NCBI GenBank assembly: GCA_963701675.1
Contig: OY969623.1
Span: forward strand, 2,914,001-2,978,000
Direction of reading: 5' to 3'
Origin: G963701675 sp963701675
GTDB lineage: Bacteria > Planctomycetota > Planctomycetia > Gemmatales > Gemmataceae
DNA: 64,000 nt
Shown one piece after another: positions 55,120-63,142 of the stretch. Position 1 is the first letter of the stretch, and each line of letters starts with the position of its first letter. Made by a program: the position numbers and the translations under genes. The notes under the pieces are model-generated. The model worked only from the letters and a program-made list of their open reading frames with translations. It made no database searches and was not told where the DNA came from.

Positions 55120-56219
55120 GCACGTTTGCACTTCCCCGTGAGCAGTCGGGCATCCTCCGGTATTCCGAGTGGGATGCCCTGCTCCTGCTCCTCGCCGCGG
55201 GCCACGGCCTGCTGTTGGTCGGCTATCCGTCAGTCGCGGTCATCGCCTTGGGCTTGTGGTGGAACTCGAACACTATCAGCCATTCCTTCATTCACTGTCC
55301 ATTCTTCCGTGCGCGGGCACTAAACCGAGCGTTCGCTTTGTATGAGAGTCTGCTACTGGGAGTGCCGCAGACGCTTTGGCGTGAGCGGCACCTCGCCCAC
55401 CACGCAGGCACGGAATGGCGGCTTCGCTGCACCCACCCTTTGCTTGTCGAGGTCGCCCTAATTCTGGGTCTATGGACCGTGCTTCTGACGCTCAGTCCGA
55501 GATTCTTCCTGACCACCTATCTTCCTGGCTATGGTGCCGGCCTCGCGCTCTGTTCCTTGCACGGATTCTACGAGCACGCCCGCGACACCACGAGCCACTA
55601 CGGTCGGCTCTATAACTGGCTGTTTTTCAAGGATGGCTTCCACGTTGAGCACCACGCCCACCCCGGCACGCATTGGACGCGGCTATCTAGACAGACCCAG
55701 CCGGGCACCCGCGCCAGTCGGTGGCCAGCGGTCCTGCGTTGGCTCGACGGCCTATCGTTGGAAGGGCTTGAGCGCTGGGTGCTACGGTCGGAACGCTTGC
55801 AACGCTTTGTCTTAAAGAAACACGAGCGCGCTTTCCGAAAACTGCTACCTCTTCTTCCCGCGGTGCGGCGGGTGGGAATTGTCGGGGGAGCCCTGTTTCC
55901 ACGCACGGCTCTGATTTGTCAGCGGCTGTTGCCGAACGCGTCACTGGTGGTCATCGACGCCGACGCCGCGAACATCGCGACGGCCCGTTCGTACGCTGTG
56001 AGAGGAATCGACTACATCAACGCCTGGTATGATCCGGAGCGACACTGCGGTTTCGACCTGTTGGTTTTTCCGCTAGCGTATGTCGGTGACCGCAGAGCGG
56101 CCTATGAGCATCCGCCGGCGCCTGCCGTGCTCGTACATGACTGGGTGTGGCACCGCCATCGGCAAAGCGCCATCGTGTCTCTCATGCTGCTTAAGCGCAT
56201 GAACTTGGTGACCAGATGA
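55116..56219 (+). CDS. Membrane fatty-acid desaturase/hydroxylase-like domain fused to a Rossmann (methyltransferase-like) domain
   Basis: 367 residues. Three histidine boxes of membrane di-iron desaturases are present: HSFIH (56-60), HLAHH (92-96) and HVEHH (176-180), with membrane stretches between. After residue 250 a Rossmann-like fold begins (VGIVGGALFPRTALICQRLL, VVIDADAANIATA), resembling class I SAM-binding sites. A desaturase joined to such a domain is unusual. It starts inside the stop of the previous gene and overlaps the next by four bases. Probable substrate: an acyl chain or head group of the phospholipid made by the first gene (inference). Confidence 0.75.
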   Translation: MSTFALPREQSGILRYSEWDALLLLLAAGHGLLLVGYPSVAVIALGLWWNSNTISHSFIHCPFFRARALNRAFALYESLLLGVPQTLWRERHLAHHAGTEWRLRCTHPLLVEVALILGLWTVLLTLSPRFFLTTYLPGYGAGLALCSLHGFYEHARDTTSHYGRLYNWLFFKDGFHVEHHAHPGTHWTRLSRQTQPGTRASRWPAVLRWLDGLSLEGLERWVLRSERLQRFVLKKHERAFRKLLPLLPAVRRVGIVGGALFPRTALICQRLLPNASLVVIDADAANIATARSYAVRGIDYINAWYDPERHCGFDLLVFPLAYVGDRRAAYEHPPAPAVLVHDWVWHRHRQSAIVSLMLLKRMNLVTR

Positions 56220-57949
56220 GGGCCACGAGCCTGCTGGGCGTTTTCGTAGTGGCGAAAGCCGCCGTACTGACTGCATACCCAGTGCCTCTGTCAGTCTGGG
56301 CGCCGATTGCGTACCTGTGGCAAGATCTGGTCGTGGTGTCACTCTTCGCAGCCCTCGATTTCGGTATGCGGCGTCCGTGGGTCGGTTGGTCGGTGTACGC
56401 AGCCATTTCCCTCTACGTGGCGATGAACGTGCCGGTCGCGCGCGTCTTGTGCACACCTTTGACGTGGCCGCTAATTCGGGCCGTCCATGGTGCGCTTGCC
56501 GACTCCATTATTCTCTACGTGACCTGGGTCAACGTGCTGCTAGTTCTCGTCGTCCTGGGGTCGGCTATGTTGTTCCCTCTTCTGTTCCAACGGGTTTCGC
56601 CGCGGACTCTCGGCCTGGTCGGCGCCCTCATGATTCCGCCATTGTTAGTAATGGGGCCCGGGGCGGCCGCGCAAGTCGAAACGCTCGGGCTGTACCGAAA
56701 TGTCTTGGCCGCGCTCCTCCCAACGGTGTTGCCCCGGTTCGTGACGATCGATTTGGCTGCCGACGAGCGTAAGAGTCCCTTTCCCGGTAGAGCAACCGAA
56801 GACCTCTCAGCCCTCCGGGGCGTGGCAGCCGGGCGCAACGTGATGCTTGTGGTCCTCGAATCAACGGCCGCCCAATACCTCCGATGCTACGGCGCGGCGG
56901 AGGATCCTATGCCCCATCTCACGACCTTGGCGAACCAGTCGCTCCAGTTCCAGAACGCGTACACAACCTATCCGGAGAGCATCAAGGGTCTGTTCGCCGT
57001 TCTATGTTCGACCTATCCGGCAATTAATACCACGCCCGAACGTTACGAGAACGTCCGTCCGCCTTCGATAGCCGATATCCTGGGACGGGCTGGATATCGT
57101 ACTGGACTCTTCCATTCCGGGCGTTTCGGCTATCTTGGCATGGACGCGGTTGTACGGAACCGAGGTTTTCAGACGCTCGAAGACGCAGGCGACATCGGCG
57201 GCGATCACCAGTCCAGCTTCGGCGTGGAGAACGAGCGTACAACAGTACGGCGAATCTTAGAGTGGATCGACGCTGGGCCACGAGAAGGTCGATTCTTCGC
57301 TGCCTACCTACCGATCGCGGGACATCATCCGTACAGTACGCCCGAACTAGGCCCCTTTCCCATCCACGACGCCGTCGACCGATATCGTAACGCGTTGCAT
57401 CACGCAGACGCCGCCCTGGGCGAACTGCTACGCGGGCTTCGGGAACGGAAATTGGATCGGAAGACTTTGATCGTGATCTACGGGGATCACGGTGAAGCGT
57501 TCGGCCAGCACTCGGGGAATTTCGCGCACACACTTTTCATATATGACGAAAATGTGCGCGTGCCGTTCTTAATCGCGGCACCGGGGCTGCTCAGCTCACC
57601 AATGCGAATTACTCGGGTTGCCAGCGTGATCGACACGGCGCCGACCGTCCTAGACTTGCTCGGATTACCTTTCCCCGCGGCGTACCAAGGCCGTTCGTTG
57701 CTGGACCATCAGCCGCACATGGCGCTGTTCTTTACCGACTATTCTCTGACTCTGGTCGGTTTGCGGGACGAACGATGGAAATTCATTCAGGAAGTGGAAA
57801 CCGGCCGGACAAAACTATTCGACCTCGGCAATGACTCTGAGGAAGCGCATGACCTTTCCGGACGATATCCCGAACGCGCGATCGCATACCGGCAGCACCT
57901 CTACCGCTGGATAGCCCTCCAACGGGACCACGTCACTCGGAATCCGTAA
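56216..57949 (+). CDS. LtaS/EptA-like membrane phosphotransferase (alkaline phosphatase superfamily)
   Basis: 577 residues. Four to five membrane helices (1-170) are followed by a soluble sulfatase-fold domain. Metal site: E215 in MLVVLESTAAQYL, and YGDHGE (422-427). The candidate nucleophile lies in TTYPESIKGLF (about 251-255) and a catalytic His in HSGNFAHT (438). Such enzymes transfer glycerol phosphate or phosphoethanolamine from phospholipids to an envelope acceptor. With phosphatidylserine decarboxylase in the same operon, phosphoethanolamine transfer is a reasonable idea but not proven. It shares ATGA with the previous gene. Confidence 0.8.
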   Translation: MRATSLLGVFVVAKAAVLTAYPVPLSVWAPIAYLWQDLVVVSLFAALDFGMRRPWVGWSVYAAISLYVAMNVPVARVLCTPLTWPLIRAVHGALADSIILYVTWVNVLLVLVVLGSAMLFPLLFQRVSPRTLGLVGALMIPPLLVMGPGAAAQVETLGLYRNVLAALLPTVLPRFVTIDLAADERKSPFPGRATEDLSALRGVAAGRNVMLVVLESTAAQYLRCYGAAEDPMPHLTTLANQSLQFQNAYTTYPESIKGLFAVLCSTYPAINTTPERYENVRPPSIADILGRAGYRTGLFHSGRFGYLGMDAVVRNRGFQTLEDAGDIGGDHQSSFGVENERTTVRRILEWIDAGPREGRFFAAYLPIAGHHPYSTPELGPFPIHDAVDRYRNALHHADAALGELLRGLRERKLDRKTLIVIYGDHGEAFGQHSGNFAHTLFIYDENVRVPFLIAAPGLLSSPMRITRVASVIDTAPTVLDLLGLPFPAAYQGRSLLDHQPHMALFFTDYSLTLVGLRDERWKFIQEVETGRTKLFDLGNDSEEAHDLSGRYPERAIAYRQHLYRWIALQRDHVTRNP

Positions 57950-58115
57950 GCGGATTCGTGCCCGACCTGACAACGGAGCAGGCCGCTGGGTGAGCGCGGA
58001 GACGTTAAGCGTTAGGCAGGGGTCGGCCTAGTGACGCCCGCCCCTTCTTCAATTACAGCGAAGGGAATAGATTACGTCCGGCAAGCGTGTACGCAGCAGT
58101 GAGAAAGGGAAGCCG

Positions 58116-59111
58116 ATGAGCATCTCGAAGTATGCAGGCTGGCTCATCATCATGCTCGGAGCCTCTGCCGGTCCTGTGGAATGGCAGGTCAAGGATTCCG
58201 AGAAGTCGCAGAGGCTCGTCCCGCTTTCCGAGATGTCAGCCAAGGCCCGCTACAAGGGCGAGGACGGCGGCTTGTATGGGGACGGCCGCAACGAGCCACC
58301 GGCAAATCATCGCAAGGCCGCTGAAGCCCAACTGGCCAAGATTCGGCCTCTGAATCATGACGGGAAGCCGAGCAAAGAAGGGAACGTCGTTCTGCTATCG
58401 ATTAGCATGTCGAATGCCAGCCAGGAGTTCTCCGTATTCAAGCGGCATGCCGACCAAGATCGCGACAAATCTTCATCTCTAATCATCGTTGACGGTGCGC
58501 AAGGCGGTCAAGCCATGGCTGAGTGGGTCGACGCGAATGGGCCCCCTTGGGAAGTGGTCGCACAGCGACTGAAAAACGCCAAAGTGACGCCGGAACAGGT
58601 GCAAGTCGTCTGGATAAAGCTTGCGAACAAGACGCCGCGAGGTGATCTCGAAAAGCACGGCAGAAAACTACAAAGCGATACCTTGGCGGTAATTCAGAAT
58701 GCCAAAGCTCGCTTTCCTAATCTTCGGATCGCATATCTTTCCAGTCGAATATACGGCGGCTACGCCACTTCAGTGCTCAATCCGGAGCCGTTTGCGTACG
58801 AATCCGCCTTTGCGGTTCGTTGGCTAATTCAGGACCAAATTAAGGGGGAGGCCTCCCTGAATTACGACGAGGAGGAAGGCAAAGTAATGGCGCCCGTGTT
58901 GCTATGGGGGCCATACTTATGGGCGGACGGCACCACACCACGTAAGAGCGATGGCCTTGTTTGGAAACGAGAAGACTTCGAGCGGGACGGGACCCATCCC
59001 TCGGCAAGCGGACGGGAAAAGGTCGCCAAGCTTCTGATCGACTTCTTCAAGACCGATCGGCTCGCCAAGCCGTGGTTTGTCAACCTCGCGGGCGGCGACA
59101 GCAGACGCTGA
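58116..59111 (+). CDS. SGNH-hydrolase-like hypothetical protein
   Basis: 331 residues, with AAAGGGA upstream of the ATG. A short hydrophobic leader (MSISKYAGWLIIMLGASAG) suggests export. The first conserved block is NVVLLSISMSNASQEF. A late block FERDGTHPSASGREKVAKLL carries the Asp-x-x-His of SGNH/GDSL hydrolases. The position corresponding to the nucleophile (SMSNAS) replaces the usual GDS motif, so activity is uncertain. It ends 13 bases from the convergent DnaQ-like gene. Confidence 0.65.
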   Translation: MSISKYAGWLIIMLGASAGPVEWQVKDSEKSQRLVPLSEMSAKARYKGEDGGLYGDGRNEPPANHRKAAEAQLAKIRPLNHDGKPSKEGNVVLLSISMSNASQEFSVFKRHADQDRDKSSSLIIVDGAQGGQAMAEWVDANGPPWEVVAQRLKNAKVTPEQVQVVWIKLANKTPRGDLEKHGRKLQSDTLAVIQNAKARFPNLRIAYLSSRIYGGYATSVLNPEPFAYESAFAVRWLIQDQIKGEASLNYDEEEGKVMAPVLLWGPYLWADGTTPRKSDGLVWKREDFERDGTHPSASGREKVAKLLIDFFKTDRLAKPWFVNLAGGDSRR

Positions 59112-59124
59112 ACCGTCATGCGGG

Positions 59125-59910
59125 CTAACCTTTCGGCGGTAGATCGCGACTTGCATCGCGCAAGGCCCGAGCGGCGATGTCTTTGGCATCCGCGAGAAAG
59201 TCCTTCTTGATCATCCAGGAAAGAAACCCTGGGTCTTCCTGTGCTACGGCGGCCAGGGCTTTTCCTCTGTGCTTGCCAAACGCCAAACACACCTGTCCAT
59301 CGTCCATGACAAAGTGTCCATCGACATCGATGGCATCGTGCGCGGTGAACTGCTGGTGTAACTCAGCCACATCGCGCGGCAAGTCGGAATAGCGAGCCAC
59401 CATAGCGTCTAAGATTTCAGCGGTGGCCAGAGTATCCGCGGACGCCGTGTGCGCATCCAAATGATCGCGCGATAGATAGAATCTCACCGCGGATGCCAGG
59501 TCACGTTTTTCATACGCGTGGTAGATCTGCATCGGATCGATGATTGCACGGCTCTCCAGGGAGAACTCCACCTCCGCACCACGAAACTCCTCGCAAAGGA
59601 CCAGGAGGTCGTAGCGTTTGAGATTGAAGCCGCACAAGTCGCACTCCGTCAGAAAATCGGCGAGCGAAGCGGCGAAGGCAGCAAAGGGCGGTTCATTGAC
59701 GACATCTGCGTCGGTGATCCCGTGGATCGCCGTTGCCGCCGCAGGTATCGGGACTCCCGGATTTACCCGACGTGTCCGATGGACGTTGTCACCCGAAGGA
59801 GACAGTCGGAGTACGCTTATCTCAACTATTCGGGCAGTCTGAGGATTCGTGTCTGTCGTCTCTAGGTCGATCACGGCCAGCGGTCGTTGAAGCGCCAAAT
59901 GTCGGAACAC
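59125..59910 (-). CDS. DnaQ-like 3'-5' exonuclease
   Basis: 261 residues from a GTG preceded by AGGAG at six bases; earlier in-frame codons lack a site. The RNase-H fold keeps ExoI D15 and E17 (AVIDLETTD), ExoII D101 (GFNLKRYDLLVL) and ExoIII H154 and D159 (HTASAD). The C-terminal region (FVMDDGQVCLAFGKHRGKAL, DPGFLSWMIKKDF) is the extension found in exonucleases of the DnaQ/ExoX type in mobile regions. It would proofread or degrade DNA 3' ends. It is the last gene of a minus-strand cluster of small genes. Confidence 0.85.
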   Translation of the reverse strand: MFRHLALQRPLAVIDLETTDTNPQTARIVEISVLRLSPSGDNVHRTRRVNPGVPIPAAATAIHGITDADVVNEPPFAAFAASLADFLTECDLCGFNLKRYDLLVLCEEFRGAEVEFSLESRAIIDPMQIYHAYEKRDLASAVRFYLSRDHLDAHTASADTLATAEILDAMVARYSDLPRDVAELHQQFTAHDAIDVDGHFVMDDGQVCLAFGKHRGKALAAVAQEDPGFLSWMIKKDFLADAKDIAARALRDASRDLPPKG

Positions 59911-60001
59911 GATGGTCTCCTGACTACACCTCAACCGGCGGCACACTGTTTTTCCGCCGCGACCCCACGCTGTCTGTCGTGCGCCATGCGGGCCAATGCT
60001 G

Positions 60002-60094
60002 CTAATCCTCTGCGGTTTCACAAAACCAGGCGGGTGACAGCTCGCCACGATCGCGCAGTTCTTGCACCCGCTTTAGTTCGTCGTTGACGCCCAT
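60002..60094 (-). CDS. Mini-protein resembling a SHOCT-type helix pair
   Basis: 30 residues: MGVNDELKRVQELRDRGELS then PAWFCETAED. The LKxVQELRDRGELSxxxF pattern resembles the C-terminal SHOCT motif of many membrane proteins. A purine run AGAAAG lies directly upstream. It is probably translated with the next genes, but very short. Confidence 0.35.
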   Translation of the reverse strand: MGVNDELKRVQELRDRGELSPAWFCETAED

Positions 60095-60203
60095 CTTTCT
60101 GTGACCTACGTTTCAACGCCTTTCTACTGTGGGTGAGAGCGGCCAACGAAATGGATTCGTTGGTCCTCTCAGTTTCTCACCCTCTCCGCCCGAGCCATCG
60201 TGG

Positions 60204-60284
60204 CTACTTCCCCCGTACCCAGACGCCTATGGCAAACAACACCACCACCACGATGAAGAAACCGATCAACACACCGGTTGCCAC
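60204..60284 (-). CDS. Small single-span membrane peptide
   Basis: 26 residues from GTG, ribosome site GGAG seven bases upstream: MATGVLIGFFIVVVVLFAIG then VWVRGK. One hydrophobic helix with a positive end. It lies 68 bases after the preceding membrane-protein gene. Confidence 0.35.
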   Translation of the reverse strand: MATGVLIGFFIVVVVLFAIGVWVRGK

Positions 60285-60352
60285 GCCTCAACTCCGGCCA
60301 GTTACTTTCTATCGCGTGAGCGGCCGTCAGCCATCTCTACGTTCCCTCCGCG

Positions 60353-60592
60353 TCAACTTGGCTTTGAGCTTCGTTCCATCTCTGGGCCTTTGGACTCATC
60401 AAAACTCCATCGCTGTATCGTGCTCACGACGCCGCCCACCGCGCACAGCATACCGACCAACGCATACACCACACGCAGACCTGTCGCCTCTGACGGTTCG
60501 TATGCGGCGAGGAAACCAAAGAGGCAGAAAATTGCGACGGCAAAGAACACCGTGGCGACGATGACCCGTGTGAACCATTTGAAGAAATGCAT
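60353..60592 (-). CDS. Small membrane protein
   Basis: 79 residues, with GGAGG four bases before the ATG. Two membrane spans (VIVATVFFAVAIFCLFGFLA and VVYALVGMLCAVGGVVSTI) and a charged C-terminus. It starts 15 bases after the stop of the previous gene. No family recognised; size and context fit small inner-membrane helper proteins of mobile regions. Confidence 0.65.
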   Translation of the reverse strand: MHFFKWFTRVIVATVFFAVAIFCLFGFLAAYEPSEATGLRVVYALVGMLCAVGGVVSTIQRWSFDESKGPEMERSSKPS

Positions 60593-60607
60593 CTTGCCTC
60601 CGGCGCG

Positions 60608-60856
60608 TTACTTCACCCTCCGTAGCGCCGCCCGCGCCACACACCCCAGGCAGCCACCGCACTGGCAACCGACGTTGAGTACCGCGGCGGACAAGGCGAC
60701 GCTGTACAGGTCCGGCGCCGCTGCGAACAACTTCGCGATCCGCTTATGGTTCCGGCCGACGGTCTGGACAATGAGAAAGTTCCGACAATCGAAAACGCGA
60801 GAGAATTCGTGCGCCGTGAGTTCCGCTCGCCACGGTGTTGTCGGTTCATTGGCCAT
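60608..60856 (-). CDS. Small protein with a Cys-rich C-terminus
   Basis: 82 residues: MANEPTTPWRAELTAHEFSR, then GRNHKRIAKLFAAAPDLYSV, ending VGCQCGGCLGCVARAALRRV. The NHKRIAKLFAAAPDL segment is a helical pattern common in small phage proteins. Four Cys in seven residues could bind metal. Its frame overlaps the 3' half of the upstream gene. Confidence 0.5.
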   Translation of the reverse strand: MANEPTTPWRAELTAHEFSRVFDCRNFLIVQTVGRNHKRIAKLFAAAPDLYSVALSAAVLNVGCQCGGCLGCVARAALRRVK

Positions 60857-61092
60857 GCTCCCGACGTTAACAAGCCGGCGCCGGTGGGTGTGAGGTTAGC
60901 CGGGCATAATCGACTGGAGTTGCCTTTCTTCGGCAGCCTCGTTTGGTCGATTCGATAATGCTTCGCGAGCACCTGTGTCACAATTCGCGTTACGCTTTTG
61001 GACCCGGAGATTGCGTCGCGGGAAAGCGCGGACCACACAAAGTCTGGTAGCTGTAGCGTAATGCTGCGGTAACCGTCCCGAGTTGCCGTCAT
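60613..61092 (-). CDS. RHH-like small DNA-binding protein, 3' half doubtful
   Basis: The start ATG overlaps the stop of the upstream gene (ATGA) and has GAGGAAGG upstream. The first 60 residues (SITLQLPDFVWSALSRDAIS, VTRIVTQVLAKHYRID) look like a short ribbon-helix-helix or similar DNA-binding segment. After PKKG the frame runs for another 90 codons opposite in phase to the next gene and looks non-coding. A lost stop through a one-base change is likely, so the true protein would end near 60900. Confidence 0.45.
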   Translation of the reverse strand: MTATRDGYRSITLQLPDFVWSALSRDAISGSKSVTRIVTQVLAKHYRIDQTRLPKKGNSSRLCPANLTPTGAGLLTSGAWPMNRQHRGERNSRRTNSLAFSIVGTFSLSRPSAGTISGSRSCSQRRRTCTASPCPPRYSTSVASAVAAWGVWRGRRYGG

Positions 61093-61355
61093 GCCTTCCT
61101 CTTCCGTCCCCTCGACTCTGCTCGCACTTTCTTAGTGGCCGGTTGTCGCTTGATACGATGCCTGGCTAAAATCTGCCGCCTGGTCGGCGCCTGGAACGTC
61201 ACCCACTCTCTACAGTGCGGGCATTGACGCTGGTAATACTGTTGCCGCTGTCCATTCTCGGATAGCGCGGTCACATACTGTTCGTCCGCGTCGATTACAA
61301 ATTCACGCTGACACGTTTGCTCTGGACATCTGACATCCATTTTCAACGGTTCCAT
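61089..61355 (-). CDS. Small zinc-ribbon protein
   Basis: 88 residues starting MEPLKMDVRCPEQTCQREFV, with AAGG upstream. CPEQTC and CPHC (RQCPHCREW) form a four-Cys zinc site; the tail is strongly basic (KRQPATKKVRAESRGRKRKA), suggesting nucleic-acid binding. First gene of a minus-strand cluster, coupled to the next by a four-base overlap. Confidence 0.6.
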   Translation of the reverse strand: MEPLKMDVRCPEQTCQREFVIDADEQYVTALSENGQRQQYYQRQCPHCREWVTFQAPTRRQILARHRIKRQPATKKVRAESRGRKRKA

Positions 61356-61477
61356 TACGCCTTCCCCTTGCGCCGGCCGTTTGGCTTGCTGGGTGTGATA
61401 ACGGATTTGTCGCCTAACTCTGCGCGAGCAAACTTCCGGATGAAACAGGCCGCCGGCAAGCTGCTCCGGCGGCCCTT

Positions 61478-61506
61478 GGTCGGTTACCACTTTTCAAAAA
61501 CCGACC
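61478..61506. repeat. Hairpin upstream of the small-gene cluster
   Basis: 8-bp arms GGTCGGTT (61478-61485) and AACCGACC (61499-61506), 13-nt loop. Role unknown. Confidence 0.4.
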
Positions 61507-61603
61507 GGCTTCGAGTTTACCGACACGAGAAGGGAATGCAAGGAAAAAGGGCCGGGTGTGGGATCCCTCCGGACACCCAGCCCCAGTTCAAGGAGGTAAC
61601 CCT

Positions 61604-61786
61604 ATGGTGCCAGCCAGACATGACGACCAAAGGACCCAATTAGACATTGGAATTTGTCCACCCGGCCCCTCGACGCGTGACTCATTCCACGATCATTTTC
61701 GAGAAAATCGAAGAATTTCCCAAACCGCGCGTCCGGTTTTGGCTCCAAATCACCCTTTAGTAGTAGGGACTCGTACGCGTGCGTAG
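61604..61786 (+). CDS. Possible small protein with a near-perfect ribosome site
   Basis: 60 residues starting MVPARHDDQRTQLDIGICPP. AAGGAGGT lies seven bases upstream, the best ribosome site in the window. The protein has no recognisable domain. The start lies within a region of alternative hairpins, and the stop is 33 bases before the next gene, so it may be a leader peptide of the beta-helix operon. Confidence 0.4.
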   Translation: MVPARHDDQRTQLDIGICPPGPSTRDSFHDHFRENRRISQTARPVLAPNHPLVVGTRTRA

Positions 61787-61819
61787 TGCGCACGCGATTT
61801 TCTCCTTGGGAGGAGACCG

Positions 61820-63127
61820 ATGACTTGGCTAACTCCAATCCAAGCAAAGACTTATCGAAAGCACTCGCCATCGACTCGATCAAGCCGTCCGCGGCTGGAG
61901 CCACTGGAAGACCGTCAGCTGCTTTCCACCTGCCACGTCACGCGCCTGAGCGATAGCGGTGCCGGTAAAGGCTTCCGCGGTGACCTGCGCTACTGCATCA
62001 ACAAGGTCAACGCCGAGCCGGGGCCGGATGCGATCGATTTCACGGTGACGGGGACGATCAACCTCACGGGTGCGCTTCCCGATCTGGCATCCGATGTTGA
62101 TATCCAAGGTCCAGGTTCGGAACTCCTGAACGTGCGTCGGAATACCGGCGGAGACTACCGGATCTTCACGGTGACTTCCGGCGCCACCGTGTCGATGGCC
62201 GACCTAACAGTGTCCAACGGGAGAGTTTTTACGAACCACTTCGACCTGATTTATGGCGGGGGCATTCTCAACAATGGGACGCTGGTCATTAACCGGGTTG
62301 TTGTCACCCAAAATGAGACTTGGTCATTTGATTGGAAGGCATGGGGTGGTGGCATACACAACACGGGCGACTTGACGATAATTGACAGCACGATCTCCAA
62401 CAACGTCGTTAACGGGTTCGGCGCGCGTGGCGGCGGCCTTAGCAATTTTGGAACGGCGTCGATTTACAGTAGTACGATCTCTGAAAACATAGCGGGTATT
62501 GGGAGTAGTAATTTTGGTTACGGAGGCGGAATCTACAACGATAACGGCAGCCTGAGCGTCCTCAACAGTACGATTACTGAGAACTCTACCAGCGCGCTGG
62601 GCCCAGCCCTTGTCCTATTCGGTGCGTCGAGTTTTGTGCTCGTCAGCCACAGCACCATTTACCATAACCCCCTCGACGACTGTTGCTTCGATTCAGGGGG
62701 TGTCTATGTCTACGACGGCGTGCCGGTGTTCATGCGGAACTCCATCGTCGCCGGGCATAGTTTGGGGGACATTGATGGAACGATTACAGTTTCGGATCAC
62801 AACCTGATCGGAAGCACCGAAGGTGGCAGCGGTTTTGGCCCCGAGGGCCTACTCAACGTCGATCCCATGCTCGGCCCACTCGCCGACAACGGTGGTCCAA
62901 CATTAACGCGTGCCCTCCTTCCCGGCAGTCCGGCCATCGATGCCGGCGACAATACTGACGCGCCGGAGTTCGATCAACGCGGCCCCGGTTTTCCTCGGAT
63001 CGTGAACGGCACGATTGACATTGGGGCGTTCGAGGTGCAGGCGTCGCCGATACCGCCTACCTCACACCCGAGGCTTGATCTTCTCCCCGTCGTGTTGGCC
63101 ACGGCGGATTTGGATTCACTGTTGTAA
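61820..63127 (+). CDS. Right-handed beta-helix surface protein with LEPR N-terminus
   Basis: 435 residues, with GGAGG six bases before the ATG. RPRLEPLEDRQLLSTCHVTRL is the LEPR signature. The start of a choice-of-anchor Q/pectate-lyase-like helix follows (GFRGDLRYCINKVNAEPGPD, AIDFTVTGTINLTGALPDL), then coils with GGGIxNxGxLxIxxSTIxxN spacing (GGGIHNTGDLTIIDSTISNN, GGLSNFGTASIYSSTISENI). The C-terminal block AIDAGDNTDAPEFDQRGPGF and GTIDIGAFEVQ closes the fold. Non-catalytic adhesin or polysaccharide-binding protein is the usual guess. A paralogue starts 16 bases later. Confidence 0.87.
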   Translation: MTWLTPIQAKTYRKHSPSTRSSRPRLEPLEDRQLLSTCHVTRLSDSGAGKGFRGDLRYCINKVNAEPGPDAIDFTVTGTINLTGALPDLASDVDIQGPGSELLNVRRNTGGDYRIFTVTSGATVSMADLTVSNGRVFTNHFDLIYGGGILNNGTLVINRVVVTQNETWSFDWKAWGGGIHNTGDLTIIDSTISNNVVNGFGARGGGLSNFGTASIYSSTISENIAGIGSSNFGYGGGIYNDNGSLSVLNSTITENSTSALGPALVLFGASSFVLVSHSTIYHNPLDDCCFDSGGVYVYDGVPVFMRNSIVAGHSLGDIDGTITVSDHNLIGSTEGGSGFGPEGLLNVDPMLGPLADNGGPTLTRALLPGSPAIDAGDNTDAPEFDQRGPGFPRIVNGTIDIGAFEVQASPIPPTSHPRLDLLPVVLATADLDSLL

Positions 63128-63142
63128 CCTAGGGGGCTGCTC

